Made by a program: the position numbers and the translations under genes | Shown: positions 10,314-19,094 of the stretch, one piece after another | Position numbering within the stretch: the stretch's first letter is position 1 | Layout: each line of letters starts with the position of its first letter | Source of the DNA: Phymatolithon calcareum | Lineage: Eukaryota > Rhodophyta > Florideophyceae > Hapalidiales | Direction: 5' to 3' | DNA: 64,000 bases | Assembly (NCBI GenBank): GCA_977006965.1 | Contig: OZ345376.1 | Location: 1,674,001 to 1,738,000 of the forward strand | The notes under the pieces: model-generated | The model's database searches: none | What the model was told of the DNA's origin: nothing | What the model saw: the letters and a program-made list of their open reading frames with translations, nothing else

Positions 10314-10856
10314 CAAATGAAACGCTGGACGTAAGTCTAAGTCCAATATGTACAAATTCCAAAGATTTGGTGACAACGAGCTTCCTTGGGGTAGTCCGCA
10401 TCCTAGTACATGCGACCGTCCAACTGTGTGGATGTGTCTTCCCCGAGCTCGGCGATCCGCCAAGTAGGAATACATCCAGCACATCATATTGGGTGGGCAT
10501 TCCAGTTCCGCCATTTTAGCCAGTAGCGCAGGAATGACGACTCGATCGTATGCAGCACTGAAATCCACGAATAGTGCTGCACATTTACGCCGGCGGGAGA
10601 ATGCGTCTGCAGTGCATTGTGACATGGCGGCGATATGCTCGTGCGTACTCCGAAATCGTCTAAATCCTGCTTGGGATGATGGGAGCTTCGATTCCACCCA
10701 CTCTGATAGGCGCAGTCCGATTAGTCGTTCGGCAATACGGTTGACGATTGATGATAGCGAAATTGGTCTGAGGACATTTGGGTCATTCGGCTTGGGTATT
10801 CCGACGAGAAGCACCGTTCTCCATGCAACCGGTACAGTACCTTCGCGCCAGCTTCT
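10314..10856 (-). pseudogene. LINE-1, 5' portion of reverse transcriptase
   Basis: On the minus strand the frame reads SWREGTVPVAWRTVLLVGIP, RPISLSSIVNRIAERLIGLR, then the catalytic AALFVDFSAAYDRV and GLPQGSSLSPNLWNLY, which are RT motifs 0-4 of a non-LTR retrotransposon. It begins within the RT fingers directly after the target duplication (10857-10868), so the element was 5'-truncated on insertion and the endonuclease is absent. It ends at the direct repeat 10304-10313. The partner sequence continues at 4572. Confidence 0.85.
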
Positions 10857-11716
10857 GATTTGCCCTTCATTCAACCCCCATATTAAGCCACTGAGAATCA
10901 CAGGCTGTTGGAGAAGACTACAGGTTGGAGAAGGAGAAATGTAGATTTTTATTAAAAAGTTACCAACGCATCTGCAGACGCTTGGGACAACTGCGGCAGT
11001 GCCATGCGAGTATGGGAAGGGTCTGATTTGATTTTCGAAGAGTGGGGGCGACACGACCTGGTTGGGTACCAAAACCTACCTCTGGATCAGAGTTGAACAT
11101 CGAGAGGGAAAAATACTCCGCTATAATGAGTCACGCGCATTCAGCTGAGCTTGACTTAGGACTCATTTTGCAGCCCCGGCATGACTACATATTGGAGCAT
11201 TTCGGGAGGAATACTGGATCAGTTGTAGTATTTCTTTTAGCTGACCAGTTCGGAGCTTATTGCATTGATGGATTCCCATGATGAGGGAAGTTCCCAAGAG
11301 GAGCTTCAAAACTGTCAATGCAACTCCGAGTGGACATAGGGGATATTTGATGATTTTATTTTGAGAGTTCCCAAAGCCTCACCTTGGAGTAACGGGGCAG
11401 CTCTTGCGATATTCTCTAAGCTAAAGTCCTCTGACTACTCAACACGTTCTTGATTCGTAATTATCTCCCAACAAGAGCTCCTGTGCGTCTCTTGCACTCA
11501 ATAGCTGGTCGCGCTCCAACGCATTCTATCTTCATCCAAGATTAGTCCTGAAATTGAATATGAATGTAAGCGACTCACTAGAGCACTTGTTGGGAGAGAA
11601 ATAAGAATCAAGGATATACTGAATAGTCAAACTACGTTAGCTTAGAAAATCAAGCGAAAACGGTCCTGTTACTCTTGAAGAGAGGCCTTGGGAGCTTTTA
11701 AAATAAATCAACACAT
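10857..11716. repeat. Outer part of the right palindrome arm
   Basis: Reverse complement of bases 1-860 over its full 860 bp, with no length difference. It contains the mirror image of the inverted LINE-2 3' ends (11325-11716). Beyond 11716 comes TATCCC, then the decayed LINE-2 C-terminus at 11720. Confidence 0.9.
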
Positions 11717-11719
11717 ATC

Positions 11720-11972
11720 CCTTGCACTCAAACTAAATTTCTGTACTCATCTTCGAGGACGCTAGAGTACGTTGTAAGGTGACTAGTTCGATCACCGCGG
11801 TAATCCCGCAGTAGGCACCCAATACTGATTTAGTGGACATAGGACTGTCGAATGACATGGTGGGTTCGCAAAAATTATTTCTGTGCACTTGGCACGAGAT
11901 GAGATGCCACGCGTCTAGCTTGCGAAAGAAGAGGCCGAAACTATCCCAATACAGTAGTTCTCTATCCTTCAA
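11720..11972 (-). pseudogene. LINE-2 C-terminal remnant
   Basis: On the minus strand the frame encodes TKSVLGAYCGITAVIELVTL then LQRTLASSKMSTEI. This aligns with the LINE-2 C-terminus in copies A and B (RKSILAKHFGTGAVVELIVL, LQRILRSMKM). An in-frame TAG follows, then FECK where LINE-2 has YECK, and the sequence meets the palindrome edge. It is only a tail fragment. The upstream part of the frame (11860-11972) is not clearly LINE. Confidence 0.6.
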
Positions 11973-12059
11973 CCCTAATACGGTGATATTGAACTAGCGC
12001 CACTCGCATTCCATGTATTAAATGTTAAGATTGCAATTCTACAGGCCTAGTGTCCTCCC

Positions 12060-13790
12060 TTAATTCTCGCTAGGGTCAATAGCCCAACCAATGTTCTTCA
12101 TATTTCCCCTATACCCTTTCTCATAGAGTCCAAGCCAACTATCAGACGCCTGATACTTGCCATCAATCTCAATGCTAAACCCTGGCTCGATGTACTGTGC
12201 AATAGCGTATGGTCCAACTCCTGGTAGAATCTTCTTCCCATATGGATCCGTGTAGAACTTCCCGTCATGGGGCACCCCATCAATGTCTGAAAGCCTGAAT
12301 AAGCATATCTCTTGACCGAGACGGAAGGCTCTCGCTGTGAATGTTCGCCCATTACTGGGATTCTGAGCAAACACTCCATGATGCTTACGACCGAGCTTCA
12401 CAATGTCACCACTACGACTGTTTTGCGTCCGAAGTGCCGTGCTCGGATTCGTAAAATCAACTTGCGGGCCTCTGTGTCTTGACGTAGAGCACATGGGTTT
12501 TGTAAACCAATGCTCATTCTTCCCATTCAGAACATGCTTCCGATACACAAACCGTCTGTCAAGATTCAACGGGTCTACTACATTGACAAGTCGCATTGCA
12601 CCTCTCTTCCGCAATTTAAACAGCTCCTTGTCAACCTTCTTCAAAGGACAAACCCCCTTCGTCCTCAGCCTCGTCGCCGCAAATCCAAGATCCGCCTTGA
12701 ATGAAATTTCCAACATAAGCTTCTTCGTATATGCATGCGTGACAGCAATGACGAGCGTATGATGCCTCGCAAAGAATCGACGCGATCCGGAAAGATGTGC
12801 ATGTATTCCATAATACAAAAAGTAATCACCCTTGCGCAAAACAATGCCCTTGAACCCTCCGTGCGACTCATCCTGTCGGTAATTCTTCCATGCCGTGTAA
12901 TGGTATCTCGGCTCATATCCCATCAATGACTTCGGGTCACTCCCGTGCTCGTGATCGTACGCGCACCAATAGCACGGGTCCCACAACGGATGATAGGTAC
13001 GCCACTGCACGCTCCGAGTGTTATTATCATATTCGTCGGGACCGTTCACCGTCCATGCTTCGTGCAGCGCGTGCGGACATCTCCCGCCGGCCACAATGTG
13101 AATTCCCGGCGGCGGCGAAGGTTCAGACACGGACGATCCATCCCCCTCTGCGACGAGGACGTTGTACCACCCGTTAACCTTAAAGCCCTGCAGGTTGGCG
13201 CGCACCCAATTACGGTTTGGAAGTGTGACGTCGACACCCGTTTTGGAAAACATGTATGCACGGTACGGCACGCCCCGTGTGATTTTCCGCGAGATGCCCA
13301 GAACAGTCCTTTGTCGACGGTCGCCGCGGACGAGAATTGCCCACCCCTCCGAGCGCCAGCCTGGCAGTCGGGCGGGTGGGAATGGACGTGCGCTTGCGGG
13401 CACCATGAGATACACCTTTGCACGGCGTTGAAAGGACATCATTGCATACGATTCCTTTGCACTTCCGTGAGTATAAGGGGCGAAGAAATCAAGGCCGGCG
13501 TACACGGTGGAGCGAGTGTCCGAAAGGGGCGCCCAGGTATGGTTGGAGTATCTGGGAATGTAGAAGGACGCGGGGAAGTGCATGTGGGAGCGACGATTCT
13601 CGGCAAACGTCCAGGAACGAATGATCTCGGACTTGAAGCCACGATGGTACAATGGATGATTGTCGCATGTCATGCCCTTTCCATACGAAAATAAAAAGTG
13701 TTCGCTGTACGATGCGGAGACAAGGTGAATGTGAATGGAGTAAAGCAGGGCACATAGCGTTAGTTTGATGCGATTGTTCGTCATGTTCAT
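12060..13790 (-). CDS. Secreted protein of unknown family, 576 residues
   Basis: The intact frame starts at the ATG at 13790 (a second in-frame ATG lies two codons on). A signal peptide is evident: a basic N-terminus, then a hydrophobic core (LTLCALLYSIHIHLVSA) with likely cleavage near residue 27. No later membrane segment is seen. The mature part is rich in Tyr, His, Trp and Arg. It contains a striking block around 269-300, WDPCYWCAYDHEHGSDP, followed by GYEPRYHYTA and SHGGFKG, suggesting a conserved, possibly metal-binding core. Repeated DNA is absent and codon use looks host-like, so I take it as a genuine single-exon gene for an extracellular or cell-wall protein. I do not recognise the family and assign no function. 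Confidence 0.8.
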   Translation of the reverse strand: MNMTNNRIKLTLCALLYSIHIHLVSASYSEHFLFSYGKGMTCDNHPLYHRGFKSEIIRSWTFAENRRSHMHFPASFYIPRYSNHTWAPLSDTRSTVYAGLDFFAPYTHGSAKESYAMMSFQRRAKVYLMVPASARPFPPARLPGWRSEGWAILVRGDRRQRTVLGISRKITRGVPYRAYMFSKTGVDVTLPNRNWVRANLQGFKVNGWYNVLVAEGDGSSVSEPSPPPGIHIVAGGRCPHALHEAWTVNGPDEYDNNTRSVQWRTYHPLWDPCYWCAYDHEHGSDPKSLMGYEPRYHYTAWKNYRQDESHGGFKGIVLRKGDYFLYYGIHAHLSGSRRFFARHHTLVIAVTHAYTKKLMLEISFKADLGFAATRLRTKGVCPLKKVDKELFKLRKRGAMRLVNVVDPLNLDRRFVYRKHVLNGKNEHWFTKPMCSTSRHRGPQVDFTNPSTALRTQNSRSGDIVKLGRKHHGVFAQNPSNGRTFTARAFRLGQEICLFRLSDIDGVPHDGKFYTDPYGKKILPGVGPYAIAQYIEPGFSIEIDGKYQASDSWLGLYEKGYRGNMKNIGWAIDPSEN

Positions 13791-14237
13791 CCGGATGGTA
13801 GAGGTTGAAGAAAGTAAGGGGAATCACTTTCTGTGCACGCTGCGCTCTAGTCGTGTTGGACGGGGCTATAAGAACATGTCTTGAGGTGAAGTCGAAAAAG
13901 CAAGAGGAATCATTACGTTTAGGACATGTCGTGGACACATATCTGACGATACGCTCAAACATATTCCTGCTTGTCGGGATTTCATTTGACATGCCCATTT
14001 GTGACATGTTCATTTATTCCGTCGACATGAAGTTCAAAAGAAGTCGCCGCTGCGCGATTGACACCATGTGAAGGTCTGTTTCAAAGATTGTCAACAAGCA
14101 TGCCAATGAGAGTAACATGAAACTGATTAGATCATCTGAGTTCTACTTGCGTAATATCCGCATAGGATGGATGGATTTCTGTTTTATTGAAGCTCCCTTA
14201 GTCAATTATCATTGCACCTGAGAGACTTTTCGTTGCG
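13791..14237. other. Intergenic region upstream of the secreted-protein gene
   Basis: This is the presumed promoter side of the minus-strand gene. Nothing distinctive is seen; short frames are not convincing. Confidence 0.4.
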
Positions 14238-15029
14238 CTACAAACCTTCGCTTACGTTTTCATTTTGATTTCGGACATTTTCTTTGGACGGTTGTTCTTG
14301 CCAAGGATATGGGAAGCGGTGAAATAACCAGTGCGTGCAAAGAAGCCTGTGCTTCGCTTTTTTGAGGGTGAGGAATGGTGGTAGTTCGTTCTTGACGGGC
14401 TGAGGAGGGCGCCGGCCCTCCCGTCCTGTGGCTTTCGAAGGGAGACATGCTTCCCATTCTTCTTTTGCGTTCTTCAGCGTTCTTGCGTTTACGCTTTTCG
14501 TAGCGTCTAGGGTGCGTGCAAATTCCTCTGTAGAGGTACAGAGAAGAGCTTTGTGAAGCATATCGTTTGTCGCGTTCAATATTGCCAGTCGTGTTGTGCC
14601 CTTGGGAAGCTCAAGTGCCTGTTTTCTTCGAAATTTCTGTGCTGTTATGAACTTGGAGCTCAAATGCGCTTGGCGTAGTTGAATGGATTCCAGGCGGCAT
14701 ATTCCTCGAAAGCGGGCCTGCATATTCTTGCACCAGGTTCCGAACATTCTAGAGAACAGGTTACTCTCTAGGGCGTCCTGTGCGTGGAGGATGTTACGCG
14801 TCAGATCTGCGAACGGGAGAAGATACTCTGTCATTGGACGGACGAGCGCCTTATATGATCTTAAGCATGTCGAGGGTGCGAACCCTTTCCCGTGGAGTCC
14901 GATGTTTCCTAGAACCATCAGTCGATTCTGTGCAGCATCTATTCTGGAAAGCGTAGAGGTTTCTGTGACGCCGTTCGAAGATATGGAGATGCCCAGGTAT
15001 ATCCGCATAGGAGAAACATAAAATTTAAA
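14238..15029 (-). pseudogene. LINE-2-related RT C-terminal fragment
   Basis: The minus-strand frame contains RIYLGISISSNGVTETSTLS, matching SYLGISMNNSGVTNDTAMS in LINE-2 copy A. It then has GLHGKGFAPSTCLRSYKALV and EYLLPFADLT, equivalent to GLQPTTCIRIFKSLI and EYAIHLTPIT. The fragment runs to a weak equivalent of the LINE-2 end (HRLLCTHWLFHRFPYPW). The RT catalytic core is missing. It is more diverged than copies A and B, so it represents an older or different subfamily. The long open frame is probably chance preservation of a fragment. Confidence 0.75.
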
Positions 15030-15185
15030 AAAAATTCTGTTTCTCATATTTATGTCTCTCGAGCTAACCACGTCATGGATGTTCAGGTCTTATTGGTTCT
15101 CGCCATGAATCCACCTCTCAAGACGGTACTCCGAGTACCACCTCATCGCGTGTAAGCTGTGCGGACTTCTGCGTTGCCGCGCAAA

Positions 15186-15795
15186 TACAAGCGGCACTGT
15201 TGGAATCGATGACTATTTCTTGAAATATCGATTATCGTCAGCAGTGCAACCGACGGGAAACCAAAATCTGACCAACCCGGAAGTGGAGATCAATGGGGAA
15301 GTTATCGCTGGGCGGTTCACGAGACCGCTTTCTGGCCCAGGGATCAAGACGGTCGCTAACAACGTGACAAGCTTGATCTGGGCCATGGGTCCCGAATCGT
15401 CAAGTGCAACGTCATTGGGCATTCACGGCTCGCGCGGCGGTGCTACCGTTGACCTCTCGGCCACCGGTGGACAAAAGGGGAAGGACAGTGGTGGTAGCAG
15501 AAAGCGTTGTTTTTGGTACATGGGGCTACGATGGGCCTTGCGTGGATAGTGTTTATACCGTTGGCGGTGATTGCAATGAGGTTCTTCAAGATGATGAATC
15601 CGGCAACCTTCCAAGTGCATCGCGGACTGAACGGACTTAGCGTGATCGTCGTCCTTATCGCGTTTATCATGGATGTCGCACAAGGATCGCATACAAACAC
15701 AAGACATCTGGGACTTGGCGTGGTTATCACGTTACTGGCACTGTGGCAGGGTGTGAATGGGGCGTTACGACCACACAAAGAAGCGCCAACGCAGG
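15186..15795 (+). pseudogene. Partial inverted copy of the DOMON-cytochrome b561 gene
   Basis: This plus-strand stretch matches the minus-strand gene at 19095-22829. It begins at the second DOMON domain (GTVGIDDYFLK..) and ends just after the b561 segment LRPHKEAPT. Homology starts and stops abruptly, and no introns or poly(A) are visible. A frameshift near 15500 separates the DOMON part from the b561 part (HGATMGLAWIVFIPLAV..). It lacks a start, the DM13 domains, the first DOMON and the last transmembrane helices, so it is not functional as a DOMON-b561 protein. DNA identity is high. It lies about 3.3 kb beyond the parent's 3' end in opposite orientation, which suggests a local inverted duplication. 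Confidence 0.9.
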
Positions 15796-15837
15796 CTTGC
15801 TTTCCGAACAGTTTTCTAATGTATCGTAGTCTGGTCA

Positions 15838-15909
15838 CTCATGGCCTCCTTAATTCGAATTTCTCTACGAACAAATGCCAACGCCTTAACCACTCGGCCA
15901 CGTTGTCAT
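15838..15909 (-). other. tRNA-Ser-derived fragment, possible SINE head
   Basis: On the minus strand, from about 15908 downward, the first 30 bases match the 5' half of a eukaryotic tRNA-Ser. They include an acceptor strand beginning GACAACG and an intact A box (TGGCCGAGTGG, then TTAAGGCG). The rest does not fold as a tRNA: there is no matching 3' acceptor strand, and the T-loop region is AATTCGAATTAAGGAG. That last word also occurs in the LINE-2 3' region (about 55488-55502 and 60650-60664). It is a tRNA pseudogene or a tRNA-headed retroposon fragment, not a working tRNA gene. Confidence 0.5.
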
Positions 15910-15911
15910 AG

Positions 15912-17111
15912 ACTTTGAGCACTCAAATGTGAACTATTAAATTTTTTCATTGCCCATCTTATTGAAACATGGCCACAGCATGCACAAAGTCTGAACTAGG
16001 ACGTTGCCTGTTCTGCTAGTACAATAGGTAAGATACGAGCTGCTCCGGTGCATACTTGGAATGATATAGCGGACTCTACAAGACGTAGTCATCTGCTCAA
16101 AAAACGGCTCTTGCTCTTAGACATTGAGACGAAACAGCAGGTCATGGGGAAATGATATATAGCCACACTCAAAGTTCTGAACATTGATAAGCTGCTGCAG
16201 AACAGCTCTAGGTGCTCACCTTTCGTGTGATCGATCTTTCCACAATTAAGAAAGAAAGAAATGGACTAAGTGATGTGCTATGATCCATTGATGGAAAGGG
16301 GAGGATGTGCATAACTATGCGAGGATGGTCTCTTGCTGGCGAGCACCGTGGTTAGGGAATTCTAAGATAAAAACATACTATTTCCCCCGTATTAAATGTA
16401 GCTCGTAGCCGCGACAGCGGTCCGGGAATAGCGATGAAAATAGAATCCACAGGGCGTCGTTGGCTGGCAATGTCTTAGTCGCGCTTGCACTGCGCACAGT
16501 GCTAGTGATCCAGCGATGATGGTTGTCTTTAATGCTGTACTTGATAGAACGGCAGAATCGATGTTACAGCTCACGAAGGGACTGCAACTCCTCAACTCAA
16601 CCTTTTGCTTGGAAAGCTTACGCAAGCGTATGCGGCAGCAACTGTCCATTTTTCTACTTTTCCGCGCGGGGAAGGTTTTTGTCCTCAAGCTGGAAGCCAG
16701 AGGATTTTTCCATATGGCTCTGGAACGTCGTGCATTCCATAAAAACCGAGGTTTACCCTAAGGTTGTGTTAGGTTAAGCTGGCATTTTCAAAGCTGCGCA
16801 AAACGTCACCATGCTACGTTTCAAATTTTGATAAAGTATATATATAGTCATACTTTTTCATTCCTCAGTGCGCTGGCACGCAACAATAATTTCCCTTCCT
16901 TTAGTATGGCGCAATGTCTTCAATTGACATAGGCTGAGTCAACACTCCCCGTGCCAACGCACATACTAGTGCACATCTGTTTAAGCTGCCGATAGGGCAT
17001 CTCTTTTTTCCTCCCAGGGCAATCATATACAGATATCTAGGACAGGCACTAGATCATTTTAGTTTCTGAACTCAAGAGAGCATCGCGCTCAAGGAATGCC
17101 TCTCCACCAAC
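15912..17111. other. Intergenic region, nothing assignable
   Basis: A short GAAA run at about 16244-16261 resembles the LINE-1 tail but has no LINE coding sequence upstream. AT-rich sequence with TATATATA near 16836-16848 lies 260 bp before the F-box-like gene and might contribute to a promoter. No gene is seen. Confidence 0.4.
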
Positions 17112-18710
17112 ATGAAAGTTACCGATCTTCCAGTTGAAATTCTCCTTCGGGTTCTTGTTTTCATTCTACCTACTCGATTTCGACAAACTCCTCTATTGAA
17201 ATCATCATCACCTTTGGAAATTGCCCGAAGACAAAATTACCGAACCTTCCTCACTTACGAATATTATCGTTCCGATTCCAGAAGCCTTTTCGATACGCTG
17301 TCTACATTCGCTCGGACGCACATGCAGTTTTATCGATCTGTGCAGATGTATCAAAGTGGTATGCATGTCGTTGCACAAGGAAAATTCTGGATTCCTGACA
17401 TCTCGTACGGTTGTGACACCAAGTTGCAACGCTCACGTGTGGCCAAAAGACTTGGACTAGATCCTGTACAATTTCCATGTCCATCCCCACTCTGCAATAC
17501 TCGGGCTCCACTGCGCTCTGTCGATCTCTCTCTTCTGTCGAACTTTAATGTGCGTATCATGCGAGAGTGCCTCTACAGGCTATCGCCGACACTCAATACA
17601 CTTGCAGTCAAGGTTTCGAAGAATTTTAGACTCTCTCTGGACAAAATTCCTTTCGCTGCACTCCACACCGTATCACTTCGGATGCAAAAGCCAGACGCGC
17701 TATCTCTCCGGATGATTCTGGGCACCCTGGCAGCACTCACTCCAACAGAGAAGACATCTTCTGTACGGATTCTAAACTTTATGTTCAATCACCTACCAAA
17801 TAAATGGGAAGGAAGTTTCGATGGGTCAAGCTTCAGAAGGCTTGATGCTGGCCTGCGCGAATTCACAACCGAGATTTGCTTCAGGCAACTCTCGAAGTTC
17901 GATTTTGTTAGCGACGGTTCTATGATTGACGATCTTCGAGACGCGACTCTGATTCAATGGAAAAGTGATGAAGAGCAGATTCGGGTAGCGAATGAGATGG
18001 AAAAACAAATTGCGAGCTGCAAGAGCTGGAAACAAGTGCAGTGTAAGGAAAAAGTTATGGAATGTCTGAGTGCAAGGACGATGTCTGAACTCCAGTTCAG
18101 TCCAAAGAAGGTACTTTCAGAAGAGCTACTTCAGCAATTTATTTGGCTTCCGCGTCTTCGTCGTTTGACATTGGGAATATCCGATCGAAATTTGAATCTA
18201 TTTCGGAGCTTATGCCGGGTGAACTCAAGCGTGTTGTCGGTACTTCGTTTGCAATATCATGCCACTTCATCAGACCTGCCAGCTTCTACGCAGGTCTTCT
18301 CAAGAATATTTTCATGCCTCTTCGAGCTGGAGCAGCTTGAAGAACTGGAACTTGTTTCCGTTGTTTCGGAAGAACACGATCTTGCATGGGATATACATGA
18401 TGCAGTTCTATGTATGGAACGATTGTGGAAAAACAAGGGATCGACAATGATATCTTTCCGATTAAGGTTTCATTATGCGCAAATTGGCTTTCACGTTGAC
18501 ACAGATCAACAAGTGAGCCTCCTAGAACGGCTCTATCTTCTGGCCGGAAAACTCTGCAGAAATTTGGAAGAATTTGAGCTTAAGTTGTGGGACGATGGTT
18601 ATGGGGTCTGGCGAGAGCTATGTCGAGATCAATATCGAGATGTTATCGCGATTAGAGCGGCGGAAAGGAAACTACAGGAGAGAATCCCAGGTCTCGCCGT
18701 TATTGAGTAA
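17112..18710 (+). CDS. F-box-like protein, 532 residues
   Basis: The intact frame begins MKVTDLPVEILLRVLVFILP, which fits the start of an F-box (LPxEIL...V). F-box proteins recruit substrates to SCF ubiquitin ligases through Skp1. The rest is leucine-rich with repeated helix-strand patterning (for example VDLSLLSNFNVRI, LRRLTLGISDRNLNLFRSL, LEQLEELELVSV), suggestive of degenerate leucine-rich repeats, but I cannot place exact units. No signal peptide or membrane span is seen. The start ATG at 17112 is favoured because the F-box motif follows directly. The substrate is unknown. Confidence in the gene is high; in the F-box assignment, moderate. Confidence 0.7.
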   Translation: MKVTDLPVEILLRVLVFILPTRFRQTPLLKSSSPLEIARRQNYRTFLTYEYYRSDSRSLFDTLSTFARTHMQFYRSVQMYQSGMHVVAQGKFWIPDISYGCDTKLQRSRVAKRLGLDPVQFPCPSPLCNTRAPLRSVDLSLLSNFNVRIMRECLYRLSPTLNTLAVKVSKNFRLSLDKIPFAALHTVSLRMQKPDALSLRMILGTLAALTPTEKTSSVRILNFMFNHLPNKWEGSFDGSSFRRLDAGLREFTTEICFRQLSKFDFVSDGSMIDDLRDATLIQWKSDEEQIRVANEMEKQIASCKSWKQVQCKEKVMECLSARTMSELQFSPKKVLSEELLQQFIWLPRLRRLTLGISDRNLNLFRSLCRVNSSVLSVLRLQYHATSSDLPASTQVFSRIFSCLFELEQLEELELVSVVSEEHDLAWDIHDAVLCMERLWKNKGSTMISFRLRFHYAQIGFHVDTDQQVSLLERLYLLAGKLCRNLEEFELKLWDDGYGVWRELCRDQYRDVIAIRAAERKLQERIPGLAVIE

Positions 18711-19094
18711 ATGAAATCGTTTCTTTCATCGAGCTGGTATGAGCTTTTACTCATAGAACTGCGCTTCCTACCATCGTAAAAGACATCTCCTACTGTACAC
18801 TTGGGGAACTGATAATTCCCAAACTTATCACACTGCAGCCCTCTGGGTGCTACTGCTTACAATGGAGAATGAAGCTCGCGTCGAACCTCGCAACATTTGT
18901 GCAATTGCTTCTGTAGCTTTTTTCTACAGGACCTTGCCCTCCCCAAAAGGAATAACCGGAATTTATTAAAACAATATATTATTATTCAAGTCGAAACAGA
19001 AAAAGAAAAGAAGAAAACAGGAAAAGAGGACGGGCGAAAAAAGTAGATAACTTGGCATCCATCCCGTAACCACCACCACGCACGTTTAACTCAC
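18711..19094. other. Convergent 3' intergenic region
   Basis: This lies between the 3' ends of the plus-strand F-box-like gene and the minus-strand DOMON gene. AT-rich stretches around 18955-18990 are plausible polyadenylation regions. No further gene is seen. Confidence 0.4.

Noticed and set aside
436-11281. Identical 79-codon frames at 436-675 and 11042-11281 as a conserved small protein
   Set aside because: Identity follows from the palindrome. No independent evidence of coding.
1-11716. One 11.7-kb DNA transposon with 860-bp terminal inverted repeats
   Set aside because: The inner inverted repeat (849-2470) and the 12-bp duplication show instead one long palindrome later opened by a LINE insertion. 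The LINE and inner segment are not the cargo of a single element.
11720-15029. Secreted-protein gene inserted between two halves of one LINE-2
   Set aside because: The two flanking LINE-2 fragments (11720-11860 and 14238-15029) overlap in the region of the protein they represent, so they do not join into one interrupted element.
15838-15909. Functional tRNA-Ser gene
   Set aside because: Only the 5' half matches; there is no pairing 3' acceptor strand or normal T arm.
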